A stretch of DNA of 55,617 nucleotides from Spirochaetota bacterium (GTDB taxonomy: Bacteria; Spirochaetota; UBA4802; UBA5550), in contig JAFGJX010000067.1 in NCBI GenBank assembly GCA_016928865.1, positions 1-55,617 on the forward strand, read 5' to 3'. A program made the translations under genes and the position numbers. Below the pieces are notes generated by a model, which saw nothing but the letters and a program-made list of their open reading frames with translations, searched no databases and was not told the DNA's origin. Below are positions 16,881-25,184 of this stretch, in pieces. The first letter of the stretch is position 1, and every line of letters begins with the position of its first letter.

Positions 16881-18587
16881 TTAATCGTTCATGCGATAGG
16901 CATCAACCAGCGCATGAACATACTCGCGGTAGATGCGTTCATAGCGCATGCCATTGACGACCGGACGCCTGAGCATCTTCAGACAGAGTTCCTGCTGTTT
17001 TTCCGACGTTATCGGCTTGCCGTAAATGATCAGGGCAAACTTTGACATGTCACGCACCATGAAGTCGAAAATCTGGTCTATGAGATCGTCGTCTACGCCA
17101 TAGATTTTACTGTTTTCCAGTATGAGCTGTCCGTAGGCAACCAGCGTAAAGAGTTCGCCCAGATTGAGTAGAAAGTCGATGTCCGCACTCTGCTCCTTCA
17201 TCGTGGCCATCGAGGCCATCATGAAGTCCTTGAATACTGCTATCTGCTCCTTGAACACGTTCACGTTTGGAATATCCACGCTGTCGTAGGCAATAGTATA
17301 GTCGTGAAATTGTATCTTTCCGAGGCCTTTCGTTGGGCCCTGGTTGAACAGGAACGCATCGTTCGCAGCGTCCCTGCGTTGCGGTATATCGGGGAATTGC
17401 CCCGGGTTGAAGAAATAGTTGGGCATGAATTTGATGATGAGAGCCATGTTCACGTGAACCGTTCCCTCGAGCTTGGGCAGGGCCCTGATATCGGTCGCCG
17501 CGTTTTCGAAGTAGGTGTCCTTCTCGAAGCCTTTGGCCGCAATAACGTCCCAGAGAAGGTTGATGACCTCCTCACCCTGGGTAGACACTTTCATTTTGAC
17601 CATGGGGTTGTAAAGGAGATACCGCTTGTCATTTTCACTTGCGGAGCGCATGTAGTCCGTGGCGCGCAGCGCGAATAGCTTCATGGCCGCGAGGCGGCAA
17701 TATGCATCGGTCAACAGCTGCTTTATATGCGTGAATTCTGTCACATAGCTGTTGAAGAGCCTGCGGTGTGCCGCGTGGTTGATGGACTCATAGAAGGCGT
17801 GCTCGCAGATGCCGATTGACGCCCATCCAAGGTTGAACTTGCATATGTTGATGGTGTTCAGCATGTCGTCCCAGGCCTTCTGGCCGCGTTCGAGGATGTC
17901 CGCTTCAGTGATCGGATAATCATGCAGTGCGAATTCGGCGACATAGTCCTGGTTGTTGATGATGTTTTTTACGCACTCGTATTTCGGGTGCTTCGAGTCG
18001 ACGGCAAAGAAGACGTATTCGCCGCTGTCCGCCATCTTGCCGAAGGTGGATACCATTGCCGCTTCATTGCCGTTCCCGATATAATACTTGTCGCCGTTTG
18101 CGCGATAGGTTCCGTCCGGGTTCGGGTAGAGCATCATGTCGCTCGAGTAAATGTCAGCGCCGTGCTCCTTTTCTGACAGCCCGAAGGCGAAAATTGAGCC
18201 CTTCTTCAGCAGCCCGGTCGCGCGGTGTTTCGCCTCGGTATTGGATCCGAGAAAGACAGGTCCCAGGCCCAGGGCGCTGACCTGGAAGGTGTACCAGTAG
18301 GTGAGGCCGTAGAACCCGAGTATCTCGGCGAAATCGGTAATGCGAGAGGTGTCCCAGCGCGATGAAGAATCGCCAAAGCCAGAGGGGGTGAGGAGCTTCG
18401 CCATGATCTGGTTTTCTTTCATGAAGTCGAGAAACTCTGAGTACCACCTGCATGCGTGAAAGTCATCCTTCATTTTTTTGAGGCCCCGGCCCTCGAAGAA
18501 ATCGATGGTTTTGAGCATGATCTGCCTGGTTTCCTCGTCGGCGTAGGTGGCGACGATTTTTTTGGGGTTTAATAAAATATTTTCCAT
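16881..18587 (-). CDS. Acyl-CoA dehydrogenase family protein, tandem copy A
   Basis: A 568-residue flavoenzyme of the acyl-CoA dehydrogenase superfamily, which introduces a double bond at C2-C3 of acyl-CoA. Visible landmarks: GLSEKEHGADIYSSDMML (flavin/substrate region corresponding to the TEP..GSD block), RANGDKYYIGNGNEA, and PKLEGTVHVNMA, where Glu374 sits in the position of the catalytic base of medium-chain enzymes (YEGT motif). The protein is longer than the usual 380 residues because of a C-terminal helical extension, as in other long bacterial members. GGAGG precedes the start. It lies 17 bp after a paralogue of the same length. Acyl chain preference is unknown. Confidence 0.9.
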   Translation of the reverse strand: MENILLNPKKIVATYADEETRQIMLKTIDFFEGRGLKKMKDDFHACRWYSEFLDFMKENQIMAKLLTPSGFGDSSSRWDTSRITDFAEILGFYGLTYWYTFQVSALGLGPVFLGSNTEAKHRATGLLKKGSIFAFGLSEKEHGADIYSSDMMLYPNPDGTYRANGDKYYIGNGNEAAMVSTFGKMADSGEYVFFAVDSKHPKYECVKNIINNQDYVAEFALHDYPITEADILERGQKAWDDMLNTINICKFNLGWASIGICEHAFYESINHAAHRRLFNSYVTEFTHIKQLLTDAYCRLAAMKLFALRATDYMRSASENDKRYLLYNPMVKMKVSTQGEEVINLLWDVIAAKGFEKDTYFENAATDIRALPKLEGTVHVNMALIIKFMPNYFFNPGQFPDIPQRRDAANDAFLFNQGPTKGLGKIQFHDYTIAYDSVDIPNVNVFKEQIAVFKDFMMASMATMKEQSADIDFLLNLGELFTLVAYGQLILENSKIYGVDDDLIDQIFDFMVRDMSKFALIIYGKPITSEKQQELCLKMLRRPVVNGMRYERIYREYVHALVDAYRMND

Positions 18588-18604
18588 GGCTATCCTCCGG
18601 CGTG

Positions 18605-20311
18605 TTAAAAATTCTGATCCTTCATCTTGTACGCGCCCTTCAGGGCATATACGTGCTCATTGAATGTCTTTTCAAAGCGAGCCGGATTGGGTATCGGCGT
18701 TCTGACGATCTTGAGGGAAAGCTCTTTCTGCTGGTCGTTGTTCGAAGGCTTCATGTGGATGGTGAGCGCGTACTTGGAAAAATCACGCACCATAAAGTCG
18801 AAAATCTCTTCCAGGAGGTCGTCTTCCACGGGGATGAACTTCCTGCTCTCTATGATGAGCTGGCCGTAAGCAACAAGTGTCAGTATCTCACCCAGTGCGA
18901 GGAGATAATCGATATCAACCGACTGCCCTTTGTCGGGCCCCGCTTTTACGAGAAATTCCTTGAACAGTCCAATCTGTTCCTTGAAGATGTTCACGTTGGG
19001 CAGGTCCACAGAGTTGTAGGCGATATTGTAGTCATGGAACTGTATCTTGCCCAGGCCCTTTGTCGGGCCCTGGCGGAACAGAAATTCATCGTTTACGAGG
19101 TCGTCCCTCCGGGGGACTTCCGGATACGCCTTCGGATTGAAGAAGTAATTGGCCATGAACTTGACGATGAGGGCCATGTTCACGTGAACCGTCCCTTCGA
19201 GCTTCGGGAGCATGGGGAGCTCGTGCTTGGCGATCTCGAAGAATGGCTCGTTTTCGAAGCCCTTTGCCGCGATTATGTCATGCAGGAGGTTCATCACCTC
19301 CTCGCCTTCGCGGGTGACCTTCATCTTTACCATCGGGTTGTAAAGGAGGTAGCGTCGATCATCGGGACCTGCCGCTCGCATGTAGTCGCTCGCGCGTTCG
19401 GCGAAGAGCTTCATTGCCACGAGCTTGCAGTAGGCGTCCATGAAAAGGCGCTTTACGTGCGGGAAATCAGTTACGAACTTTCCATATACGTTGCGGTTCG
19501 CCGCATGGTCGATCGATTCATAGAGCGCGTGCGTGCAGAGGCCGATGGCGCCCCATCCCAGATTGAACTTGCACACATTGATGGTGTTCAGCATATCGTC
19601 CCACGCCTTGGGACCTCTCTCTGTTATATCCGCTTCGGTGATAGGGTAGTCGTGCAGTGCGTATTCAGCCACATAGTTCTGCTCGTTGACCACGTTGCGT
19701 ACGCATTCGTACTTCTCATGCTTCGAGTCGACGGTGAAAAAGACATAGTCCCCGGTATCGGCCATCTTGCCGAATGTCGATACGAGGGCGGCCTCGTTGC
19801 CGTTGCCGATATAATATTTATCACCGTTTGCGCGATAGGAGCCGTCCGGATTAGGGTAGAGCATCATGTCGCTCGAATAGATATCAGCGCCGTGCTCTTT
19901 CTCGGAAAGCCCGAATGCGAACACGCCGCCCTCCTGTAAAAGCTTTGCTGTTTTGTGCTTTACCTCCTCATTCGACCCATTCCATACAGGGCAGAGACCC
20001 AGCATCGATACCTGCCATGTGTACCAGTACGTTATGCCGTAGAATGCGGTGATCTCTGAAAATTCGCAGTTGCGATAGGTATCCCAGCGCGAATCGGGCG
20101 CGCCATAGCCCGACGGGGTCATCAGCGTTGCGAAGATTTTGTTTTCTTTAAGAAATTCGACGAAGTCATAATTCCATTTTTTTTCGTGCCAGTCTTTTTT
20201 GATCTGCTTGAGCCCTTTATTTTCGAAGAATTCGATCGTCTTGAGCATGATCTCTCTTGATCTGTCATCCTTATATTTCCTTTCATGCTTGTGTGGATTT
20301 AATAATATCAT
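18605..20311 (-). CDS. Acyl-CoA dehydrogenase family protein, tandem copy B
   Basis: Also 568 residues and colinear with copy A, sharing long identical stretches such as GLSEKEHGADIYSSDMML and NPDG.YRANGDKYYIGNGNEA. The catalytic-base candidate is Glu372 in PKLEGTVHVNMA. The N-terminal and C-terminal ends diverge most (start MILLNPHKHERKYKDD, end GAYKMKDQNF). AGGAGA lies before the ATG. It is the first gene of the two-gene unit; the TetR gene is divergent, with a likely promoter and inverted repeat between them, so fatty-acyl ligand control by that regulator is a reasonable inference. The two enzymes may work as a heteromer or on different chain lengths. Confidence 0.9.
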   Translation of the reverse strand: MILLNPHKHERKYKDDRSREIMLKTIEFFENKGLKQIKKDWHEKKWNYDFVEFLKENKIFATLMTPSGYGAPDSRWDTYRNCEFSEITAFYGITYWYTWQVSMLGLCPVWNGSNEEVKHKTAKLLQEGGVFAFGLSEKEHGADIYSSDMMLYPNPDGSYRANGDKYYIGNGNEAALVSTFGKMADTGDYVFFTVDSKHEKYECVRNVVNEQNYVAEYALHDYPITEADITERGPKAWDDMLNTINVCKFNLGWGAIGLCTHALYESIDHAANRNVYGKFVTDFPHVKRLFMDAYCKLVAMKLFAERASDYMRAAGPDDRRYLLYNPMVKMKVTREGEEVMNLLHDIIAAKGFENEPFFEIAKHELPMLPKLEGTVHVNMALIVKFMANYFFNPKAYPEVPRRDDLVNDEFLFRQGPTKGLGKIQFHDYNIAYNSVDLPNVNIFKEQIGLFKEFLVKAGPDKGQSVDIDYLLALGEILTLVAYGQLIIESRKFIPVEDDLLEEIFDFMVRDFSKYALTIHMKPSNNDQQKELSLKIVRTPIPNPARFEKTFNEHVYALKGAYKMKDQNF

Positions 20312-20355
20312 ATTGCTCTCCTGGATAAATTATATACATATCATCGCTTATTGTT

Positions 20356-20392
20356 AATATATGAACTACTATCAATATGTTGAACAGTGTTC
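20356..20392 (-). promoter_or_regulatory. Promoter of the acyl-CoA dehydrogenase pair with overlapping inverted repeat
   Basis: Minus strand: TTCAAC (20379-20384) and TATATT (20356-20361), 17 bases apart. An inverted repeat GAACA-G-TGTTC at 20382-20392 overlaps the -35 element, the position expected for a repressor operator. Confidence 0.5.
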
Positions 20393-20449
20393 GAAATGTC
20401 AAACGGAATTCGAAAAAATTCTTGAAATTTTCATAGGTTTTATTATAAT
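20390..20449 (+). promoter_or_regulatory. Promoter of the TetR-MoxR operon with TTCGAA palindromes
   Basis: TTGAAA (20422-20427) and a perfect TATAAT (20444-20449) are 16 bases apart; the start point would give a leader under 35 nt. Just upstream, TTCGAA occurs at 20390-20395 and 20409-20414, and GAATT...AATTC (20406-20421) is a further inverted repeat. These may be operator half-sites for the adjacent TetR protein. Confidence 0.55.
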
Positions 20450-20483
20450 GTTTTATAGATGAACAAAATAAATAGGTATTATC

Positions 20484-21113
20484 ATGAAAATTAAAAATAC
20501 TATGTCACAGCTGAAAACAAGAGAGCGTGAAGAAAGGAAAAATCTTATAATAGATGCTGCCGAGCAGGTTTTTTCTGCAAAACCCTTTAATAAAGTCAGT
20601 ATGCGGGAGATCGCTGTTGAAGCAGGAATAGCGCCTTCATCATTATATACATATTTTCCTAATCAAGAATTATTATTTGTCGAGGCTACTGTTCGCGACA
20701 GCAACAGGCTGATTGATGAGATGGAAAAAATGCTGGATAATGCTGATCAGCCGGACCAGGGGCTCAAACGGGTTATTGAAGCGTTTATTGACTTTATTTC
20801 ATCGCACGATTCCTATTTCAGGATGATGGTTATCTTTATGACCGTGGGAAGCCTCAACCCGGAATCTTTCGAAAAATTGAACGACGTTGTCAGGCGCGGT
20901 TTCGCTGTCTTTGAGACAGTGTTTAAGAAAATGGGCTATGAAGGAAACAGCAGGATACTGGCGCATTATTTCTTTGCGATGCTGAACGGAATTCTGGTAA
21001 CCTTCCGGAAGCTCGAAGGGAGAAGTGATGAGGTGATTATAGCACACATGAAGCGGGTGGCAAATGTTTTCAGTGAATTGCTCGTGCAGAGCACAGGGAG
21101 AAATCAGCCATGA
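20484..21113 (+). CDS. TetR/AcrR-family transcriptional regulator
   Basis: A 209-residue repressor-type protein. Residues about 15 to 65 form the TetR DNA-binding domain: RKNLIIDAAEQVFSAKPFNK, then VSMREIAVEAGIAPSSLYTY (helix-turn-helix) and FPNQELLFVEA. The ligand-binding half is all-helical and unspecific (AFIDFISSHDSYFRMMVIF). It is divergent from the acyl-CoA dehydrogenase pair and its stop codon overlaps the start of the MoxR gene (ATGA), so it is co-translated with that operon. The layout predicts autoregulation and control of both directions from the 172-bp spacer. The ligand is unknown; acyl-CoA is one possibility given the neighbours. Confidence 0.93.
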   Translation: MKIKNTMSQLKTREREERKNLIIDAAEQVFSAKPFNKVSMREIAVEAGIAPSSLYTYFPNQELLFVEATVRDSNRLIDEMEKMLDNADQPDQGLKRVIEAFIDFISSHDSYFRMMVIFMTVGSLNPESFEKLNDVVRRGFAVFETVFKKMGYEGNSRILAHYFFAMLNGILVTFRKLEGRSDEVIIAHMKRVANVFSELLVQSTGRNQP

Positions 21114-22288
21114 GAAAGAAGCCGGTTGTCGTTACAGCCACAGAGCTAAGTGAGATACTGGACAAATATTTTGAAGGGGGTGCGTGTTTAAACTATGCTC
21201 TCAAGATAGTGGGTCATCCCGGTATCGGCAAATCAGCCATTGTGCGTCAGGCGGCCGGGCGAAAAGGGTTCTATTTCATCGATACCAGGCTCGCCTTCAA
21301 GGAGAATGTCGACCTCGGCGGATACCCGGTGCCCGATCCGAAAGAACGGCGCATGGTCTACTACCGCCCCAAGTTTATCCCGCCGGAAAAGGTGCCGGAC
21401 GGGTTCGCCGGCATAGCATGGTTTCTAGACGAATCCAACCGCGCACACCCCACGGTGATTCAGACTCTTTTTCAGATAATCACCGAGAAGATGTGCGGCG
21501 AGCATTCTCTGCCGGATCGTACCATGATAGTGCTTGCGGGCAACCTGGGAGGAGATGACGACACTACGATTACCGAATTTGACGATTCAGCCCTTGACGG
21601 CAGGCTGGCGGTGTTTCAGCTCAGGCCGGATGCGCGCGAATGGCTTGCCTGGGCCGAGCGCGAGAATATTCACCCGTCGATAATACGCTATATATCGCTC
21701 TTTCCCGAACGTCTGTGGGATGAGATCAACATCAATCCGAATCCGCGCGGGTGGCACCAGGTCTCAAAGGCGATCGTCGGGTCGTACGGCGCTGATACCG
21801 AGGAAGCGCTTCTGTCATATTTCGTAGCGAATCCGGGCGGGACACTGGTGAGCGTTATATATTCCCTGATCGGCGCAGTCGCGGGTGCCGATTTCATCGG
21901 GCAGCTTATGGCGCCGCGTATGCTCAGCACCGCCGAAGTGCTGGCGGGCGATAGCGATAAGCTTGCAGCTATGTCGGGAGGAGCGATACCGGCCGAGGAT
22001 GTTCTCTGGGCGCTCTCAGGAGCGGTCAGGATTCTCCGCGATCGCAGGCTGGCAGACGAGGGGAAACCGGACGCGGAAGAGATGAGGGAGCTCGCCCATC
22101 TCCTTCTCTTTATCGGGGCGGCGCGTGCGGATACGAGACTCGCGTTTTTCTACCTGCTCCTCAGGGACTGCGGCATATTTTCGCAGGTGCCGGCCGCGAT
22201 CGCCCTTATCCCTGACAGGGAGCTGCAGAAGGGCCTTCTTGAAAAATTCAGCGCAATCATCGGGGCGGATGATGGACCGCAGGATTGA
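21110..22288 (+). CDS. MoxR-like AAA+ ATPase
   Basis: A 392-residue AAA+ ATPase. Walker A is GHPGIGKSAIV (Lys41), Walker B is WFLDESNRAHPTV (Asp107, Glu108), and IVLAGNL is a sensor-1-like strand with Asn. The C-terminal half is helical and longer than the MoxR minimum. MoxR-type ATPases act as chaperones with VWA-domain partners, remodelling or inserting cofactors into target proteins. The partner gene follows immediately and overlaps its 3' end by 20 bp; upstream it overlaps the TetR gene by 4 bp. Which protein is remodelled is not known. A dynein-like or McrB-like ATPase is less likely because of the single compact ATPase domain and the VWA neighbour. Confidence 0.88.
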   Translation: MRKKPVVVTATELSEILDKYFEGGACLNYALKIVGHPGIGKSAIVRQAAGRKGFYFIDTRLAFKENVDLGGYPVPDPKERRMVYYRPKFIPPEKVPDGFAGIAWFLDESNRAHPTVIQTLFQIITEKMCGEHSLPDRTMIVLAGNLGGDDDTTITEFDDSALDGRLAVFQLRPDAREWLAWAERENIHPSIIRYISLFPERLWDEININPNPRGWHQVSKAIVGSYGADTEEALLSYFVANPGGTLVSVIYSLIGAVAGADFIGQLMAPRMLSTAEVLAGDSDKLAAMSGGAIPAEDVLWALSGAVRILRDRRLADEGKPDAEEMRELAHLLLFIGAARADTRLAFFYLLLRDCGIFSQVPAAIALIPDRELQKGLLEKFSAIIGADDGPQD

Positions 22289-23687
22289 CGCTGTCCTCGG
22301 GACTCTCTGGCGTCAGAGCAGGTTCGTATCTTATTTTTACCAGGGCGTCGGGTTTCATAATGAGAATTCCATTCCCACGATTGCTCTCTCAGTCCTTAAC
22401 GCACGGCCTGTCCTCTATTACAATGCGGATTTTATCGACGGGATGTCGGATGAGGAGCTGATTGGCCTCCTGGTCCACGAGATGCTCCATGTCGTCCTGA
22501 ATCACGATCACCGGACGTACCGGGCCGAAGACCTCTACCTCCAGAACCTTGCGCAGGACATGGTTATAAACAGCTATATCACCGGCGCCCGGAAGGATTT
22601 TTTTTCACGGAAGGACAGACAGTGTACAGCTGCGGCGCTGGTCCTTCCCCCGGGCCTGCCGCTCATCCCCGGGGTATACGCCAGGGAAACGGGCGTAACA
22701 GATCCCACGTGGGAGGAATTATACCGTTGGCTGAAATTTCGGCAGAGAAATGGCGCCGGTGTTACGGTAAACGGCGATTATACTCTTCCCGCAACTGACC
22801 GGGCCGCGGACGAAACCCTTTCGAATCTGGAAGCTGTATCCGCGGCCTTCAATCCGGCCGGCACGGAGCGGAAAAGTGGTATGGACGTCATACGCTTTAA
22901 CGGCAGGGAGGGGCTTGTCTTTATCGACGATCTCGATCAAATTATACCTACCGGCATCCATCTCTATCTTGATCGCGTCGAACTCATGGATCTCGACGCC
23001 CGGAAGTCGGCTCTTGTCAGCATGGCGGGGAGGGACTCGGAATTTTCGCAGGAGCGGGCGTGTCAGGATATATGCGGCATCATTGCGAGGGCGCGGGAAT
23101 CCGATATCTCCTCATGGCGGCATCTCCTGAAGAGCATTATAGATTATTCGGCGCAGTCGAGTGAATGGACGTATTCCTACGGAAGGTTCAGCCGTCGTCA
23201 TTTCGGGGGCGGTATTTACGCGCCGGGGAGGGTCTTCAGGGAACAGGAGGTCCTTACGGTGGCGGTTGATGTCTCCGGTTCGATGGTGATGACGCCATCC
23301 GATATCGAGGAGGCATTCGGCGTAATAGAGCAGCTCATGGGGAGATACCGCATCAACCTGGTGTGCCTTGACGAGGACCTTTTCGTTCCTGAGTATCGCG
23401 ATGGCGTCCTGGCTCCCTCTCATGCTGACGGCCGAACGTTCGTATACCGGAAGGATGATTGGAAGCGGATACGAACCGGAAGCGGCGGCACGACCTTGTT
23501 TGCGCCGCTTTTCAACCGGTACATGAAAGGGCATCGCGAGATGCTGGTGGTTATTACGGACGGGCAAATCTACGATATCGAACGGTTGAAGCGATATAGC
23601 CCGACGGTATGGGTCATTTCACAGGGGCGGCACGAGCCCTTTTACCCGCTCTTCGGCAGGGCGGTGAAGATCGGAGCTGCACCGTAG
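22269..23687 (+). CDS. HExxH metallopeptidase-like plus VWA-domain protein (DUF2201-type), MoxR partner
   Basis: About 472 residues when started at ATG 22269, inside the end of the MoxR gene; the longer open frame from 22125 is out-of-frame MoxR sequence and has no family likeness. The N-terminal part carries GLLVHEMLHVVLNHDH, a zincin-type HExxH (His70, Glu71, His74) with further His residues. The C-terminal third is a VWA domain with the metal-ion-dependent adhesion site DVSGS (334-338), SGGTTLFAPLF, and ITDGQ (Asp431). This two-part layout is that of DUF2201 proteins that pair with MoxR ATPases. Whether the zincin part still cleaves peptides is unknown. The 28-residue-repeat protein follows after 22 bp. 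Confidence 0.85.
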   Translation: MMDRRIDAVLGTLWRQSRFVSYFYQGVGFHNENSIPTIALSVLNARPVLYYNADFIDGMSDEELIGLLVHEMLHVVLNHDHRTYRAEDLYLQNLAQDMVINSYITGARKDFFSRKDRQCTAAALVLPPGLPLIPGVYARETGVTDPTWEELYRWLKFRQRNGAGVTVNGDYTLPATDRAADETLSNLEAVSAAFNPAGTERKSGMDVIRFNGREGLVFIDDLDQIIPTGIHLYLDRVELMDLDARKSALVSMAGRDSEFSQERACQDICGIIARARESDISSWRHLLKSIIDYSAQSSEWTYSYGRFSRRHFGGGIYAPGRVFREQEVLTVAVDVSGSMVMTPSDIEEAFGVIEQLMGRYRINLVCLDEDLFVPEYRDGVLAPSHADGRTFVYRKDDWKRIRTGSGGTTLFAPLFNRYMKGHREMLVVITDGQIYDIERLKRYSPTVWVISQGRHEPFYPLFGRAVKIGAAP

Positions 23688-23709
23688 CGCGCCATAACCG
23701 AGGGTGATA

Positions 23710-24441
23710 ATGGGATCAAAGGTCATGCAGAAAGAAATCGACAGACACGCTGCAGAGAGATTGTGGCGGGCGGGTGTGGAGCAGACCGATGTTGACTTTG
23801 ATGCTGCTGTAATCGCTATTCTAAATACCGGGGATCCGGAATATATATTTCGCGCCGGACGCGACTGGCGGAGCTTCGATTATGCCGCCGGACTGGAGCG
23901 CCTGATCATGCTGGGCGACCCGGAGTTTATACACAAGGCGGGAATATTCTGGAATAAGTTTGATTACACTGCGGGCATGAATGCCCTCTTTGGCATTGCT
24001 GACCCCGAATACGTCTATCGAGCCGGAAGGTTCTGGAAAAATTTTGACCATCAGCGCGGGCTCGATGCCCTTGCGGCTTCAGGAAAAGCGCGCTACGTAT
24101 ATTATGCAGGCCAGGAATGGAAGGTCTTTAACTACGGGCGGGGGTTCGAACTCCTCATGGAGCTCGGGAGCGCAGAGTATATTTTCTACGCCGGAGCCCA
24201 CTGGAAGGAATTCGATTACCGGAATGGATTTGACCGCCTTATGGAACTGGGGATTTCCGAATTCATCTTTAAAGCCGGGACATTATGGCGGGAATTCGAT
24301 TACAGGAGGGCATGGAAAAAGTTGGAGAATGATATACAAAATGGTGCAGAATGGAGAGGAAAAGCATTTACTCATCCGGTATGGAATAGGGAACTGCAGG
24401 CAATCTGGAGGGATGCTGTAATTAAATTAAACATTTTATAA
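23710..24441 (+). CDS. 28-residue tandem repeat protein of unknown function
   Basis: A 243-residue protein I do not recognise. Residues 42 to about 205 consist of six tandem units of exactly 28 residues, with a seventh degenerate unit before them (residues 14 to 41). The consensus is roughly xxEYIFxAGxxWxxFDYxxGLxxLxxLG: invariant Ala-Gly, Trp and Phe, and a strongly conserved Asp-Tyr. Each unit probably forms two short helices, giving a right-handed solenoid, as in TPR or HEAT-like proteins, but the signature fits none I know. No signal peptide or membrane segment. ATG 23710 is preferred over GTG 23704 because GAGGG lies 6 bases before it. As last gene of the TetR-MoxR-VWA unit it could be an adaptor or substrate-recognition subunit. 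Confidence 0.85.
   Translation: MGSKVMQKEIDRHAAERLWRAGVEQTDVDFDAAVIAILNTGDPEYIFRAGRDWRSFDYAAGLERLIMLGDPEFIHKAGIFWNKFDYTAGMNALFGIADPEYVYRAGRFWKNFDHQRGLDALAASGKARYVYYAGQEWKVFNYGRGFELLMELGSAEYIFYAGAHWKEFDYRNGFDRLMELGISEFIFKAGTLWREFDYRRAWKKLENDIQNGAEWRGKAFTHPVWNRELQAIWRDAVIKLNIL
23833..24324 (+). repeat. Six 84-bp tandem coding repeats
   Basis: In-frame 84-bp units encode the 28-residue repeats. The DNA of the units has diverged more than the protein pattern (Trp, Phe, Asp-Tyr, Ala-Gly and Gly kept; codons differ), so the array is old and held by selection on the protein rather than by recent duplication. Confidence 0.85.
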
Positions 24442-24480
24442 AAATTATATAAAAAAATAGATGAAAAATAAAATTTGTAA

Positions 24481-24509
24481 TTGACAATTAATGTATGGGG
24501 ACGTAGATA
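24481..24509 (+). promoter_or_regulatory. Sigma-70-type promoter of the second cold-shock gene
   Basis: A perfect TTGACA (24481-24486) with a weaker -10 TAGATA (24504-24509) at 17 bases. The start point would give a leader of about 130 nt, matching the first cold-shock gene. Confidence 0.6.
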
Positions 24510-24646
24510 AACAAAGTTGAATATCTTCGTAAACATCTTCAATTTTCTTACCCGTGTTAAAAAAACATCAGAGTAAAAATTGCGGAATGTGAAGAGTATT
24601 CATCGGGTCTAACCCGCACTACTTATTACTTACAGGAGTTTTTTTT
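24510..24646 (+). promoter_or_regulatory. Structured 5' leader of cold-shock gene 2
   Basis: Carries the same box as the first csp leader (24517-24552, from TTGAATA to CTTACC), here with TTGAA (24517-24521) facing TTCAA (24538-24542), and a hairpin CGGGT-CTA-ACCCG at 24604-24616 placed before the ACAGGAG ribosome site. Between these conserved parts the two leaders have diverged. Confidence 0.6.
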
Positions 24647-24850
24647 ATGCCTAAAGGCACAGTCAAATGGTTCAATGAGAAAAAGGGCTTCGGGTTCCTT
24701 TCGCAAGACGGTGGAGCAGATCTCTTTGTTCATCACACCGGCATTGTTGGCAACGGCTTCAAGACTTTAAATGAAGGCGACAGGGTTGAGTTCGAAATTG
24801 AAAATAGCGAAAAAGGACCTCGGGCCGTTCAGGTCCGAACCGTCAGCTAA
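24647..24850 (+). CDS. Cold-shock domain protein (CspA family), copy 2
   Basis: 67 residues, same length and start as copy 1 ([20 protein letters not shown]), with RNP-like motifs KGFGFLSQ and DLFVHHT and an ending [12 protein letters not shown]. It binds single-stranded nucleic acid. Strong ACAGGAG site and its own promoter, leader and terminator make it monocistronic. It lies 8 kb from copy 1; the two flank the acyl-CoA dehydrogenase/TetR/MoxR block, which may reflect a duplication around that block. Confidence 0.97.
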   Translation: MPKGTVKWFNEKKGFGFLSQDGGADLFVHHTGIVGNGFKTLNEGDRVEFEIENSEKGPRAVQVRTVS

Positions 24851-24873
24851 TCACATGTGATGATTATTCATGG

Positions 24874-24904
24874 AAGCCCGGCTTGCAGGCCGGGCTTTTT
24901 TATT
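24874..24904 (+). terminator. Intrinsic terminator after cold-shock gene 2
   Basis: AAGCCCGGC pairs with GCCGGGCTT around a 6-base loop, followed by a run of T. Confidence 0.92.
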
Positions 24905-25184
24905 TAAGTCGGATATGCGAAGAGTCAATCTCAGGAGTTTTATCGCGCGTTGATAAGACTCGCCACCTGCAGAACACGGGCAAAAACGCTTAATACCCGG
25001 ATGGTAATGCGCAGCACAGATCCTTTTTCCAACAATTAATCAGTATATCAACGCATGTCACGATAAAAAATGGATCCATGTTGTAAAAAATCGGGTCATA
25101 ATATAAAACGATAAGACTCGAAATCTGTTGATTATTTGTCCGGGTAGTTCTAGAGATGCATATACCATGAAAGATGGACGAGCC

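Noticed and set aside
22125..22268. N-terminal extension of the VWA protein
   Set aside because: This stretch is the end of the MoxR gene read in another frame (Ser/Arg-rich), so the start was set to 22269.
25081..25107. Possible promoter TTGTAA...TATAAA before the TolC-like gene
   Set aside because: A 15-base spacer and weak -35 make it no better than chance in this AT-rich stretch.
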